From contig JAZQSV010000032.1 in assembly GCA_045630265.1 (NCBI GenBank), forward strand, positions 1 through 10,276: 10,276 nucleotides of DNA, written 5' to 3'. The DNA is from UMGS1279 sp045630265 (GTDB lineage: Bacteria; Bacillota; Clostridia; Oscillospirales; Acutalibacteraceae). The position numbers were made by a program, and so were the translations under genes. Position 1 is the stretch's first letter. Each line of letters starts with the position of its first letter. Shown here in pieces: positions 1 through 6,571 of the stretch. A model generated the notes under the pieces. The model was not told the DNA's origin. It searched no databases and saw only the letters and a list, made by a program, of their open reading frames with translations.

Positions 1-27
1 AATAATTTTTATTTAGCTAAAAAGCCG

Positions 28-56
28 TAGATAAAAAGAGGCCTATGTGCTATAAT
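28..56 (+). promoter_or_regulatory. Probable sigma-A promoter of the MATE efflux gene
   Basis: A perfect -10 hexamer TATAAT lies at 51-56 and is preceded by TGC, which makes an extended -10 (TGn). A weaker -35 candidate, TAGATA (4 of 6 matches to TTGACA), lies at 28-33 with a 17-nt spacer. Transcription would start near 62-64, leaving a leader of about 88 nt before the ATG at 151. The extended -10 is the strong part of this call. Confidence 0.65.
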
Positions 57-120
57 GTATGCGAAATTTAAGGTCATTTTATAAAATCCTTTTATTTTCA
101 AAAAAAGGCTTTGTGCCGTC

Positions 121-135
121 TTGGGTAATACCCAA
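121..135 (+). promoter_or_regulatory. Perfect inverted repeat just upstream of the MATE ribosome binding site
   Basis: TTGGGT (121-126) and ACCCAA (130-135) are exact reverse complements around a 3-nt loop, ending directly before the ribosome binding site AGAAGG (138-143). In RNA this is a small 6-bp hairpin in the leader. It could affect access to the ribosome binding site or act as an operator; its role is not shown by the sequence. It also covers the alternative TTG codon at 121, which makes that codon an unlikely start. Confidence 0.5.
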
Positions 136-150
136 AAAGAAGGTTATAAT

Positions 151-1539
151 ATGGCAAAAAAAGAAGTCAATATGCTATCCGGTAACATAGTCAAAGGACT
201 GCTTACCATATCACTTCCCGTTATGGCGATGAACGTTTTAAACTCGCTGTTTCAAATTGTTGATATGGCCATTCTTAAAAACTATGATACGTCAAATGGC
301 ATGGCAGTTGGTGCAGTTGGTGTGTGCAGTACACTAATTACCCTTATTTCCTCAACCGTTATTGGCATTTCGGTTGGCGCCAATATTGTTATTGCCAAGT
401 ACATTGGTCGAGGTAGTAGGAGAAGGGTTGAGCGCTCTGTTGGTACGTCAATACTCTTTTCCATTGTGGGCGGGCTTATACTTGCAATAATCGGTATTAT
501 ATTTGCTGAAGTATTTTTAAAGTGGAATAACTGCCCCGATTCGCTGCTAAAAGATGCCGCTCTTTACTTCCGACTTTACTTTGTGGGAGTTCCGCTTTTT
601 ATGGTTTACACCTTTGACGCCGCCATTCTACGTTCGGCAGGTGACTCCAGGCGTCCTATGAACTATGCCATAATTTGCGGTGTTATTAAAGTGGTCCTTA
701 CCTACTTATTTGTTGCTATTTTTAAAATGTCGGTTACGGGTGTAGCCCTTGCAACAATTTTTTCTTGGGTTGTTCCTGTAGTGCTTTACATTACTACCCT
801 ACTAAGAAACGACGGAATGGTAAAATTAAAGATAAAGCATTTAAGATTCTATAAACAGGAACTAAAAGAAATGGTTATCATTGGTATTCCCACCTCTTTA
901 CAACAAATGCTTTACTCTGTAGCAAACGTTGTTATTTCTGCAACCGTTAACTCCTTTGGTGCGGCGGCAACAACCGGTATTTCAATAGCAAATACCTTTG
1001 ACGGTATTTTGTATAACATTTCAATAGCGCCCTCTTTAGCCGTTATACCCTATGTTAGCCAAAACCTTGGCGCAGGCAATATGGAAAGGGCAAGAAAATC
1101 GGTAAGCAGGGGTGTTTTAATTGCCTCAGCCTTTGGTATGACCTTTGGGCTTTTGTCAGCTGCTTTTTCTGCACAACTTTCATCCATTATGTCCTCCGAC
1201 CCCGAAGTTATTGCCTACTCGCAGCAAAAGATGATATTAATATCCAGTACGTATTTTATTTGCGGTATTCAGGAAATCTTTGGCGGCGCACTAAAAGGTC
1301 TTGGCAAACCCACGGTACACACTATTACCACACTTGTTTTTATGTGCGGTATAAGGTTTGTTTGGGTTTACGGCATATTCCCCCTCTTCCCAAAAGAATA
1401 CGCGCTTACCTTCCTTTATCTTATTTGGCCGATAGGTTGGGTTTTATCACTTATAACACTAATTGCAGTATATAGACCAACCGTTCGAAAGTTAACTTTA
1501 AAGCTTAAAAATTCCGAGCCACTAGAAGCGAAGGCATAA
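151..1539 (+). CDS. MATE family multidrug/cation antiporter (efflux pump)
   Basis: This is an integral membrane antiporter of 462 residues that probably exports drugs or other organic cations in exchange for Na+ or H+. The protein is almost all hydrophobic segments, consistent with the usual 12 helices in two related halves, and its length is typical for the family. Family-like motifs include GANIVIAKYIGRG (76-88), RSAGDSRRP (161-169), VSQNLGAG (302-309) and LKGLGKP (381-387); the first and third are the equivalent loops of the two halves. The ATG at 151 is chosen because AGAAGG lies 7 nt upstream. A TTG at 121 would add ten polar residues, lies inside a hairpin and lacks its own ribosome binding site. 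It is the only plus-strand gene here and is monocistronic, ending at a terminator. The substrate cannot be told from sequence. The family call is secure. Confidence 0.93.
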   Translation: MAKKEVNMLSGNIVKGLLTISLPVMAMNVLNSLFQIVDMAILKNYDTSNGMAVGAVGVCSTLITLISSTVIGISVGANIVIAKYIGRGSRRRVERSVGTSILFSIVGGLILAIIGIIFAEVFLKWNNCPDSLLKDAALYFRLYFVGVPLFMVYTFDAAILRSAGDSRRPMNYAIICGVIKVVLTYLFVAIFKMSVTGVALATIFSWVVPVVLYITTLLRNDGMVKLKIKHLRFYKQELKEMVIIGIPTSLQQMLYSVANVVISATVNSFGAAATTGISIANTFDGILYNISIAPSLAVIPYVSQNLGAGNMERARKSVSRGVLIASAFGMTFGLLSAAFSAQLSSIMSSDPEVIAYSQQKMILISSTYFICGIQEIFGGALKGLGKPTVHTITTLVFMCGIRFVWVYGIFPLFPKEYALTFLYLIWPIGWVLSLITLIAVYRPTVRKLTLKLKNSEPLEAKA

Positions 1540-1550
1540 ATAAAAATAGC

Positions 1551-1600
1551 AAAACAAAAAGCGGAGTAAGTTCTTAAAGCTTACTCCGCTACTTTTATAT
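1551..1600. terminator. Bidirectional intrinsic terminator between convergent genes
   Basis: GCGGAGTAAG (1561-1570) and CTTACTCCGC (1580-1589) form a perfect 10-bp stem with a 9-nt loop. On the minus strand the stem is followed by TTTTTGTTTT, a strong U-tract, so it should end sdpI transcripts well. On the plus strand it is followed by TACTTTTATATTTA, a weaker tract, ending the MATE transcript. It lies in the 70-nt gap between the two stop codons. Confidence 0.9.
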
Positions 1601-1609
1601 TTAATCTGT

Positions 1610-2701
1610 TTAATCTAGAATTGCCTGCCTACCCGAAAGAAGTTCAACGTAAATTACCTTTGTTTCTCTTTCGTCCTTACCGTTTAGTATTAAGGTTTCG
1701 CCCTTAACCTTTATTCTTACTGCGGGCTCGGTTTTGCGGTAGGTGTATCTAAAATGCTCACCCTGCGCTTTGTTACTGAATTTGCCAATTAAAAGCTTTG
1801 CGCTGTTAAAACCGTTTATCTTCGCACCTGCGCCATTCTTTAAAAGGTACTCAACCTCTTCTATATCTTCATAACGGATTTCTAAGTCACTATAAAAATC
1901 TGCCTCTATAACTACGCTTTCTGCACCAAAATTATAATTTATTTCACCCGTAAAGGAAACAAGCGCAAGAACACCCAAAACTGCTAAAATAATTACTATA
2001 CAAATTGCCGCTATAAATGGAGAGGATTTGAACTTCTCTGCGTTATATTCTACACCGCTTTTTTTATGCTTTTTATAGATGCTATATGAATAAATTAAGG
2101 GGAGTGCAATAGCCACTACCAATACACCAAGCAGCACAAAGGGGATTACCTCTATAGGTAAAAAGGCAGTTGCAAAACACAAAATTCCTGCCACAAACCA
2201 AGTAATTCCCGAAATGCGGTGGGTTTTGGTCCAGTTTTCTTCATTGCCAAGGGTTAAATTAGTTCTAATACCTAAGGTTTTATTTTGTGTTGCCTTTGGC
2301 AGAAAATTACCAATAAGCAAAAATAAAAGACCAAGCATTATAGGTATAAGCTTTAATACGTCGAAGGTGGCGCCAAGCGACATAGCATAAACCACTGCAT
2401 TTGCAAAAACAGATATAATGGGTATTATCCAAAAAATTACACCAAGCGCTTTTCTGTTTTGATTTTTTTGGCTTTTATCGAAGCTTGTTACAACAAGGGC
2501 AAGCCAGTATACTAAAAGTAAAATCAAAGGTAATCCAAATACCGCCATTGCTTTTGAGGCAAAGCCATCTGCCTCACCATTTACCCCAAAATGTACAGCC
2601 ATACTGCTTGGGAGCTTATCCCACACCGCTATGCCGAAAGCCATTGGCAAAAGGGTAAGTAGTGATGAAATTATAATTTTTATTTTATTTTGCTTTAACA
2701 T
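1610..2701 (-). CDS. sdpI: SdpI-family membrane protein (DUF1648 + SdpI domain) with extra C-terminal domain
   Basis: This 363-residue membrane protein is related to SdpI of Bacillus subtilis, which protects against the SDP toxin and signals toxin presence by holding the repressor SdpR at the membrane. An N-terminal DUF1648-type segment (about 8-72) includes the typical run W27-DKLPSSMAVHFG-V40. The SdpI core (about 117-206) carries G144-I-R-T147, N156-W157 and T160-H161. Hydrophobic helices fall near 8-26, 52-72, 87-107, 117-134, 165-181, 186-206 and 228-250. The B. subtilis protein is about 207 residues with six helices. This one adds a seventh helix and about 110 polar residues (251-363) that resemble a bacterial PH-like fold, a weak inference. 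The ATG lies 1 nt after the sdpR stop, with a GGGGG ribosome binding site inside sdpR, so the two genes are translationally linked. Family is sure; the exact toxin or signal is unknown. Confidence 0.87.
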   Translation of the reverse strand: MLKQNKIKIIISSLLTLLPMAFGIAVWDKLPSSMAVHFGVNGEADGFASKAMAVFGLPLILLLVYWLALVVTSFDKSQKNQNRKALGVIFWIIPIISVFANAVVYAMSLGATFDVLKLIPIMLGLLFLLIGNFLPKATQNKTLGIRTNLTLGNEENWTKTHRISGITWFVAGILCFATAFLPIEVIPFVLLGVLVVAIALPLIYSYSIYKKHKKSGVEYNAEKFKSSPFIAAICIVIILAVLGVLALVSFTGEINYNFGAESVVIEADFYSDLEIRYEDIEEVEYLLKNGAGAKINGFNSAKLLIGKFSNKAQGEHFRYTYRKTEPAVRIKVKGETLILNGKDERETKVIYVELLSGRQAILD

Positions 2702-2702
2702 A

Positions 2703-2972
2703 TTATTTGTCCCCCTTGGTAAGTGACCTTACATAAATAATTATTTCTTCTAAAACGGATGTATTCAGCTCATAGAAAATAAACTGTCCCTTTCGCTTGT
2801 CGCGCACCAAATCGGCCTCCTTTAAAACCGAAAGGTGTCGGGATACCGATGCGCCCGTAACCGAAAAATGCTCGGCAATATCACCCGCAGACATTTCGCC
2901 CTTTTTAAGAAGCTCTAAAATCTCACGCCTTATGGGGTCGGAAATTGCCTTTGTTAGTTTTTGAAGTGCCAT
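2703..2972 (-). CDS. sdpR: ArsR-family repressor, SdpR-like (autorepressor of the sdpRI operon)
   Basis: This small DNA-binding repressor has 89 residues, a normal length for SdpR. The winged helix-turn-helix spans about 10-70: the N-terminal helix contains SDPIRREILELL (11-22), the helix-turn-helix runs from S28 to L50 with recognition helix around VSRHLSVL (43-50), and the beta wing is DKRKGQFIFYEL (58-69). There is no CxC or other cysteine metal site as in ArsR/SmtB metal sensors, which fits the SdpR branch. It sits 1 nt upstream of the sdpI homologue, as in B. subtilis sdpRI. The start is an ATG with GGAGGG upstream. A strong promoter and an inverted repeat lie directly upstream, consistent with autorepression (inference). 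Membership in the ArsR family is secure; the SdpR assignment rests mainly on the neighbour. Confidence 0.9.
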   Translation of the reverse strand: MALQKLTKAISDPIRREILELLKKGEMSAGDIAEHFSVTGASVSRHLSVLKEADLVRDKRKGQFIFYELNTSVLEEIIIYVRSLTKGDK

Positions 2973-2987
2973 TGTTTATCCCTCCCT

Positions 2988-3014
2988 ATTTAACATTTAA
3001 CCTAATTGTTAAAT
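2988..3014 (-). promoter_or_regulatory. Candidate SdpR operator
   Basis: The heptamer ATTTAAC occurs twice in tandem (2988-2994 and 2995-3001), and its exact reverse complement GTTAAAT follows at 3008-3014. This gives an inverted repeat with a 6-nt centre plus an extra half-site. It overlaps the predicted transcription start of sdpRI (near 3010) and lies just downstream of the -10 box, where a bound ArsR-type dimer would block transcription. The repeat is directly visible; binding by SdpR is inferred. Confidence 0.55.
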
Positions 3015-3016
3015 AT

Positions 3017-3045
3017 ATTATAATCAAAACCCTCCCCTTTGTCAA
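3017..3045 (-). promoter_or_regulatory. Consensus sigma-A promoter of sdpRI, embedded in the proC terminator
   Basis: On the minus strand, TTGACA (3045-3040) and TATAAT (3022-3017) are both perfect matches, separated by exactly 17 nt. The start site should fall near 3010, about 38 nt before the sdpR ATG. The -35 box is the loop of the terminator hairpin that ends the pro operon, and the spacer is made of the hairpin's right arm plus the T-run. A promoter this strong normally needs repression, in keeping with the adjacent operator-like repeat. Confidence 0.85.
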
Positions 3046-3055
3046 GAGGGGAGGG
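3023..3055 (-). terminator. Intrinsic terminator at the end of the proBAC transcript
   Basis: On the minus strand CCCTCCCCT (3055-3047) pairs perfectly with AGGGGAGGG (3038-3030) around an 8-nt loop, giving a very GC-rich 9-bp stem. It is followed by TTTTGATTAT. It lies 58 nt past the proC stop and is the first clear terminator seen downstream of mreC. The U-tract is short but the stem is strong. Confidence 0.8.
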
Positions 3056-3061
3056 TAACTT

Positions 3062-3081
3062 TTTACAAAAATTTATGTAAA
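3062..3081. repeat. Small inverted repeat between proC and its terminator
   Basis: TTTACA (3062-3067) and TGTAAA (3076-3081) are exact reverse complements separated by 8 nt. It lies about 17-36 bp upstream of the sdpRI -35 box and in the 3' untranslated part of proC. It could be a second protein-binding site for sdpRI or a weak RNA hairpin. The region is AT-rich, so chance is also possible. Confidence 0.35.
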
Positions 3082-3112
3082 CAATCGTTATTTAATATTT
3101 TTTGCAATAAAA

Positions 3113-3898
3113 CTATTTCTTAGCAAGCTTTAAGGTTTTTTCATAGGCCGCCTCGACTGCGCTTATAGCAAGAGAATTTAAATTTCCATCCTCTAAAGCG
3201 TGAACGCCCTCAATAGTGGTGCCACCGGGACTGCAAACTGCAATTCTAAGCTCCTCGGGGCTTTTGTCGCTCATAAGCACTGTTTTGGCACTTCCAAGCA
3301 CGGTTTGTGCCGCAAGTCTTAGCGCCGTATCATAAGAAAGGCCGCATTTTGCGCCGCCCTCTGCCAAGGCGTTTATAAACATATAGGAAAAGGCGGGGCC
3401 GCAACCCGAAACGGCACTGCCCGCGTCAATCAGCTCCTCAGGGATTTCCTCCACCTTACCAGACGCAGACATAATTTCCTTAAAGCTGTCTACTGCGGCT
3501 TTCTCCACGTTTTTAGAGCAAAGAAGCATCATACCTTCTGAGTAGGCCGCAGGTGTATTGGGCATTATTCTAATAACCGCCCTGTTTCCAACTATACCGC
3601 AAATAGCGTCTATGGAAACTGCCGCCGCCATACTAACCAAAATGGAGCTTTCGCCGATTTTTTCCTTAATATCCGATAAAACACCCGGCAAAACCTGGGG
3701 TTTAACACCCAAAAAGACAAAATCTGCCCTTAAAACTTCCTCTAAATCGGCGGCAACCGCACCCGTTTTTTTCGAAAGTGTGCTTACCTTTTCACTATCC
3801 AAATCATAAAGCAAAATATCTTTGGGCTCTACGGTTTTTGAAGCGGCAATAGCCAGAGTGCCGCCCATATTACCCACACCGATAAATCCTACCTTCAT
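3113..3898 (-). CDS. proC: Pyrroline-5-carboxylate reductase
   Basis: This cytoplasmic enzyme carries out the last step of proline synthesis, reducing 1-pyrroline-5-carboxylate to L-proline with NAD(P)H. At 261 residues it has the normal length. The N-terminal Rossmann fold has the dinucleotide motif G7-V-G-N-M-G12. Further family landmarks are VKPQ (65-68), IMPNTPA (111-117), the helical-domain motif SGCGPAF (164-170) and the C-terminal signature SPGGTTIEG (223-231). It is the third gene of proB-proA-proC; its ATG lies 4 nt after the proA stop, with GGGGAT as ribosome binding site, so co-expression is near certain. A strong hairpin terminator follows. Nothing is missing or odd in the protein. 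Confidence 0.97.
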   Translation of the reverse strand: MKVGFIGVGNMGGTLAIAASKTVEPKDILLYDLDSEKVSTLSKKTGAVAADLEEVLRADFVFLGVKPQVLPGVLSDIKEKIGESSILVSMAAAVSIDAICGIVGNRAVIRIMPNTPAAYSEGMMLLCSKNVEKAAVDSFKEIMSASGKVEEIPEELIDAGSAVSGCGPAFSYMFINALAEGGAKCGLSYDTALRLAAQTVLGSAKTVLMSDKSPEELRIAVCSPGGTTIEGVHALEDGNLNSLAISAVEAAYEKTLKLAKK

Positions 3899-3902
3899 TT
3901 TG

Positions 3903-5153
3903 TTATCCCCTTGTATGACCGTTTCCTGTTATTACGTATTTGTAGGTTGTTAGCTCCTCAAGTCCCATAGGCCCTCTTGCGTGGAGCTTTTGGGTTGAAA
4001 TGCCCATTTCACAACCAAGACCAAACTCCCCACCGTCGGTAAAACGGGTGGAGGCATTTATATAAACCGCCGCACTGTCTACAAGCGTGGTAAATAGCGC
4101 CTGCACCTCTTCATCGTTTGACACTACCGATTCGCTATGGTGGGTGGAATGTTCCGCAATATGCTCGATTGCCTCTTCTGCGCTATCAACCACCTTAACG
4201 GCAAGTATGTAGTCTAAAAATTCTGTATCAAAATCCTCAGGGCCTGCTTTTTCTCCGTCTATAATCTCGGCCGCTCTTTGGTCTAAACGAAACTCGGCCC
4301 TTTGTGCCCTTTCAGTATTTGTAAGTAGCGCTTTTAGTTTGGGTAAAAATTCATTGGCTACATCCTTGTGTACAAGGCAAACCTCGGCCGCATTGCATAC
4401 CGAAGGACGGCTCATTTTAGCGTTTTCCACTATTTTTAAAGCTAAGCTCAAATCAGCCGCCGCATCAACGTAAATATGGCAAATGCCGGTACCGGTTTCA
4501 ATGCAAGGCACCTTAGCATTTTCTACACAAGCGCTGATAAGCCCCTTGCCACCGCGGGGGATAAGCAAATCTACCTTTCCGACCGCAGTCATAAGTTCGG
4601 TAGCGCTTGCCCTTGTGGTGTCATCCACAATGTTTACAACGTCGGGGTTAATTCCCGCCCTTTCAAGCCCTTGTTTTAATGCATTTACTATTGCTTTTGC
4701 ACTATTATATGCCTCTTTGCCGCCACGAAGCACCGCTACGTTGCCCGATTTTAAAGCAAGTGCCGCCGCATCGGAGGTAACGTTAGGTCGGCTTTCATAA
4801 ATAATTGCAACAACTCCGATAGGAACGGAAACCCTTTTTACCAAAAGTCCATTAGGGCAGGTATGCTCCTTTAAAAGGTTTCCTACGGGGTCGGGAAGCT
4901 TTGCAACCTCGCGAATACCGTTTGCCATACCCAAAATTCTGTCACCGCTAAGGCGCAGTCTGTCTATCATAACCTCGCTTATTTTGCCCTTGGCATTTTC
5001 TATATCCAAAGCATTGGCCTTTAAAATTTCATCTTCTTTTAGAATAAGGGCATCGGCCATAGCCAAAAGGGCGGTATTTTTCTGCTCGGAAGACATTTGC
5101 TGCATTACAGTTTTAACCGCTACTGCCCTATTTAAAATCTCACTTGTAGTCAT
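3903..5153 (-). CDS. proA: Glutamate-5-semialdehyde dehydrogenase (gamma-glutamyl phosphate reductase)
   Basis: This cytoplasmic enzyme uses NADPH to reduce gamma-glutamyl phosphate, the unstable product of ProB, to glutamate-5-semialdehyde, which cyclises to the ProC substrate. It is 416 residues long, the normal size, and belongs to the aldehyde dehydrogenase superfamily. Landmarks are E120-SRPNVTSDAA-A131 in the cofactor domain, IPRGGKGLI (198-206), ETGTGICHIYVD (219-230), and the active-site segment SRPSVCNAAE (248-257) with the likely catalytic Cys253. The C-terminal region has RFTDGGEFGLGCEMGIS. Its ATG is 4 nt after the proB stop and its ribosome binding site (AGTAGGTTG) overlaps the end of proB, so translation of the two is coupled. 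Complete and apparently functional. Confidence 0.97.
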   Translation of the reverse strand: MTTSEILNRAVAVKTVMQQMSSEQKNTALLAMADALILKEDEILKANALDIENAKGKISEVMIDRLRLSGDRILGMANGIREVAKLPDPVGNLLKEHTCPNGLLVKRVSVPIGVVAIIYESRPNVTSDAAALALKSGNVAVLRGGKEAYNSAKAIVNALKQGLERAGINPDVVNIVDDTTRASATELMTAVGKVDLLIPRGGKGLISACVENAKVPCIETGTGICHIYVDAAADLSLALKIVENAKMSRPSVCNAAEVCLVHKDVANEFLPKLKALLTNTERAQRAEFRLDQRAAEIIDGEKAGPEDFDTEFLDYILAVKVVDSAEEAIEHIAEHSTHHSESVVSNDEEVQALFTTLVDSAAVYINASTRFTDGGEFGLGCEMGISTQKLHARGPMGLEELTTYKYVITGNGHTRG

Positions 5154-5157
5154 AATT

Positions 5158-5922
5158 TCAACCTACTTTAAACCGTGTTCCTATTTTTTTGCCCTCAACA
5201 ATATCGTAAAGGTCTAACGGTCTTTCACCATTTGAAATAACCATTTCAACCCCCGCCTCAGTGGCGATTTTTGCGGCGTGGATTTTAGTTTGCATTCCGC
5301 CCGTTCCAAGGCTTGTTCCTGCACCAAAAGCCAGAGCTTCAATTTCCGGGGTAATTTTTTCTACCGTTTCAATAAGTTGTGCATTTTTATCTTTTCTTGG
5401 GTCTGCCGAGAAAAGCCCATCAATATCAGAAAGTAAAATAAGCAAATCAGCCTCTGCCTGCTTTGCTACAATGGCCGCCAAGGTGTCGTTATCGCCTATA
5501 ACAATTTCTTCGGTGGCTATAGTATCATTCTCATTTATAATAGGCAGTGTACCAAGTTCCAAAAGGCGGAAAAGGGTGTTATGGAAATTAACCGCCCGCT
5601 CTTTGCTTTCGATATCTGCCTTTGTAATAAGTATTTGAGCAACGGTATGATTATGTTCGGAAAAAAGCTTATCGTAAACGTACATAAGCTCACACTGACC
5701 TACTGCAGCAGCCGCCTGCTTAGTTGGTATATCCTTTGGGCGCTCCTTTAAATTTAGTTTTCCAACGCCCATACCAATAGCACCCGAAGATACAAGTACG
5801 ACCTCGTGCCCCGCATTTTTAAGGTCGCTCATAACACTGCAAAGCTCTTCAACTCTGCGAATGTTAAGGCGACCCGAAGGGTGGGCTAGGGTTGAAGTTC
5901 CAATTTTAATAACAATTCTCAT
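5158..5922 (-). CDS. proB: Glutamate 5-kinase, short form without PUA domain
   Basis: This enzyme phosphorylates L-glutamate with ATP to gamma-glutamyl phosphate, the first and usually feedback-controlled step of proline synthesis. The amino acid kinase fold is complete: VIKIGTST (4-11), VSSGAIG (44-50), the glutamate-binding NENDT (130-134), GDNDTLAA (143-150), LLSDIDGLFSADPR (163-176) and GTGGMQTK (206-213). It ends at residue 254, whereas the Escherichia coli enzyme (about 367 residues) continues into a C-terminal PUA domain. The kinase domain finishes normally with a clean stop next to proA, so this looks like the natural short form and not a truncation. The ATG has only a weak ribosome binding site (GGCGGTG). 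It lies 19 nt downstream of the lipoprotein gene with no separate promoter seen, so it probably depends on upstream transcription. Confidence 0.95.
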   Translation of the reverse strand: MRIVIKIGTSTLAHPSGRLNIRRVEELCSVMSDLKNAGHEVVLVSSGAIGMGVGKLNLKERPKDIPTKQAAAAVGQCELMYVYDKLFSEHNHTVAQILITKADIESKERAVNFHNTLFRLLELGTLPIINENDTIATEEIVIGDNDTLAAIVAKQAEADLLILLSDIDGLFSADPRKDKNAQLIETVEKITPEIEALAFGAGTSLGTGGMQTKIHAAKIATEAGVEMVISNGERPLDLYDIVEGKKIGTRFKVG

Positions 5923-5941
5923 TTTTTACACCGCCAAAAGA

Positions 5942-6535
5942 TTACTTGTAGTTCCAAACCGCAGGGTTTGTAAGTGTTGTCGCACAGGCGTATCCATCGG
6001 TTAAAATAAACTTTAAAATAAAATCGCCTGTTTTGTAGGTTATACATTCATACTGGTCGGCACTGCCGGGGAGGAAGAAAACGTCTGCGTCGGTAGCGGT
6101 GGTCCTAGTATAGTCCTCACTATCTATCATATCAATTATATCCTCGCCTCTATAAATGCCGCCCATAGAAAGCTTAAAGGCCTCGGCCTTGGCCACAATA
6201 ACTGAAACTCCGCTTTCCTTGTTTGCCTTTTCATAGAAGAACATTGAGCTACCGCCCTCCATTTGTACGGTAAGCTCACCCTCTGTAATAAACAGATGAG
6301 CCATTTCATCTCCTTCAGGCAGGGTGGAAGAAAAGTTTGCCTCTACCGTTTCAATGCTTTCTCCTAATTTAAAGGGCACTTCAGGGATTTCACCCTTTTC
6401 TGCATAAGCCAAAATATTGGTGCTATGAACGTACTGTGAAGGAGTAGAAGAATTATCCTTATTTTGTTCCTGATCGCACCCCGAAAAGGCGAATAAAACC
6501 GAAATTGTAAGCAAAATGCATAATAGTTTTTTCAT
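5942..6535 (-). CDS. Putative lipoprotein of unknown function
   Basis: I do not recognise this 197-residue protein. Residues 1-19 form a signal peptide: KK at 2-3, a hydrophobic stretch 4-17, and a lipobox-like FSGC with Cys20 as the likely lipidated residue. After it comes a Gln/Asn/Ser/Thr-rich linker (about 21-40), then a mixed globular domain of about 155 residues with alternating strands and short helices. It should be anchored to the outer face of the membrane. C164 and C184 could form a disulfide. The ATG is supported by AGGAGAG upstream. It sits 36 nt after the PBP2 gene and 19 nt before proB, in the same direction, so it may be expressed with the elongasome genes. A role in the cell envelope is possible from location alone; no function should be assigned. 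Confidence 0.82.
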   Translation of the reverse strand: MKKLLCILLTISVLFAFSGCDQEQNKDNSSTPSQYVHSTNILAYAEKGEIPEVPFKLGESIETVEANFSSTLPEGDEMAHLFITEGELTVQMEGGSSMFFYEKANKESGVSVIVAKAEAFKLSMGGIYRGEDIIDMIDSEDYTRTTATDADVFFLPGSADQYECITYKTGDFILKFILTDGYACATTLTNPAVWNYK

Positions 6536-6571
6536 TTTTTCTCTCCTTTAAATTAAACACAAAACATTATA

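Noticed and set aside
121..150. TTG at 121 as the MATE start
   Set aside because: It lies in a perfect hairpin with no ribosome binding site upstream; the ATG at 151 has AGAAGG at the right distance and starts the typical N-terminus.
59..190. Plus-strand open frame from an ATG at 59 overlapping the MATE start, as a leader peptide
   Set aside because: The ATG lies at or before the predicted transcription start (about 62-64), there is no ribosome binding site, and the frame runs past the MATE ATG. It may be only chance.
1610..2972. A complete SDP-type toxin system
   Set aside because: Only the regulator and immunity-type genes are here; no sdpA, sdpB or sdpC-like gene is in the window.
4483..4800. 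Open frames antisense to proA, and similar ones antisense to proB, proC, PBP2 and mreC
   Set aside because: They mirror well-conserved coding genes, lack ribosome binding sites and have no recognisable protein features.
5955..5970. Hairpin CAAACC/GGTTTG near the end of the lipoprotein gene, as a terminator before proB
   Set aside because: Only 6 bp, inside the coding region, and not followed by a T-run on the minus strand.
6566..6571. Perfect minus-strand TATAAT at the PBP2 stop codon, as a promoter for the lipoprotein and pro genes
   Set aside because: No -35 box is found at 16-18 nt spacing and there is no TGn extension; AT-rich gaps give such hexamers by chance. An internal promoter stays possible.
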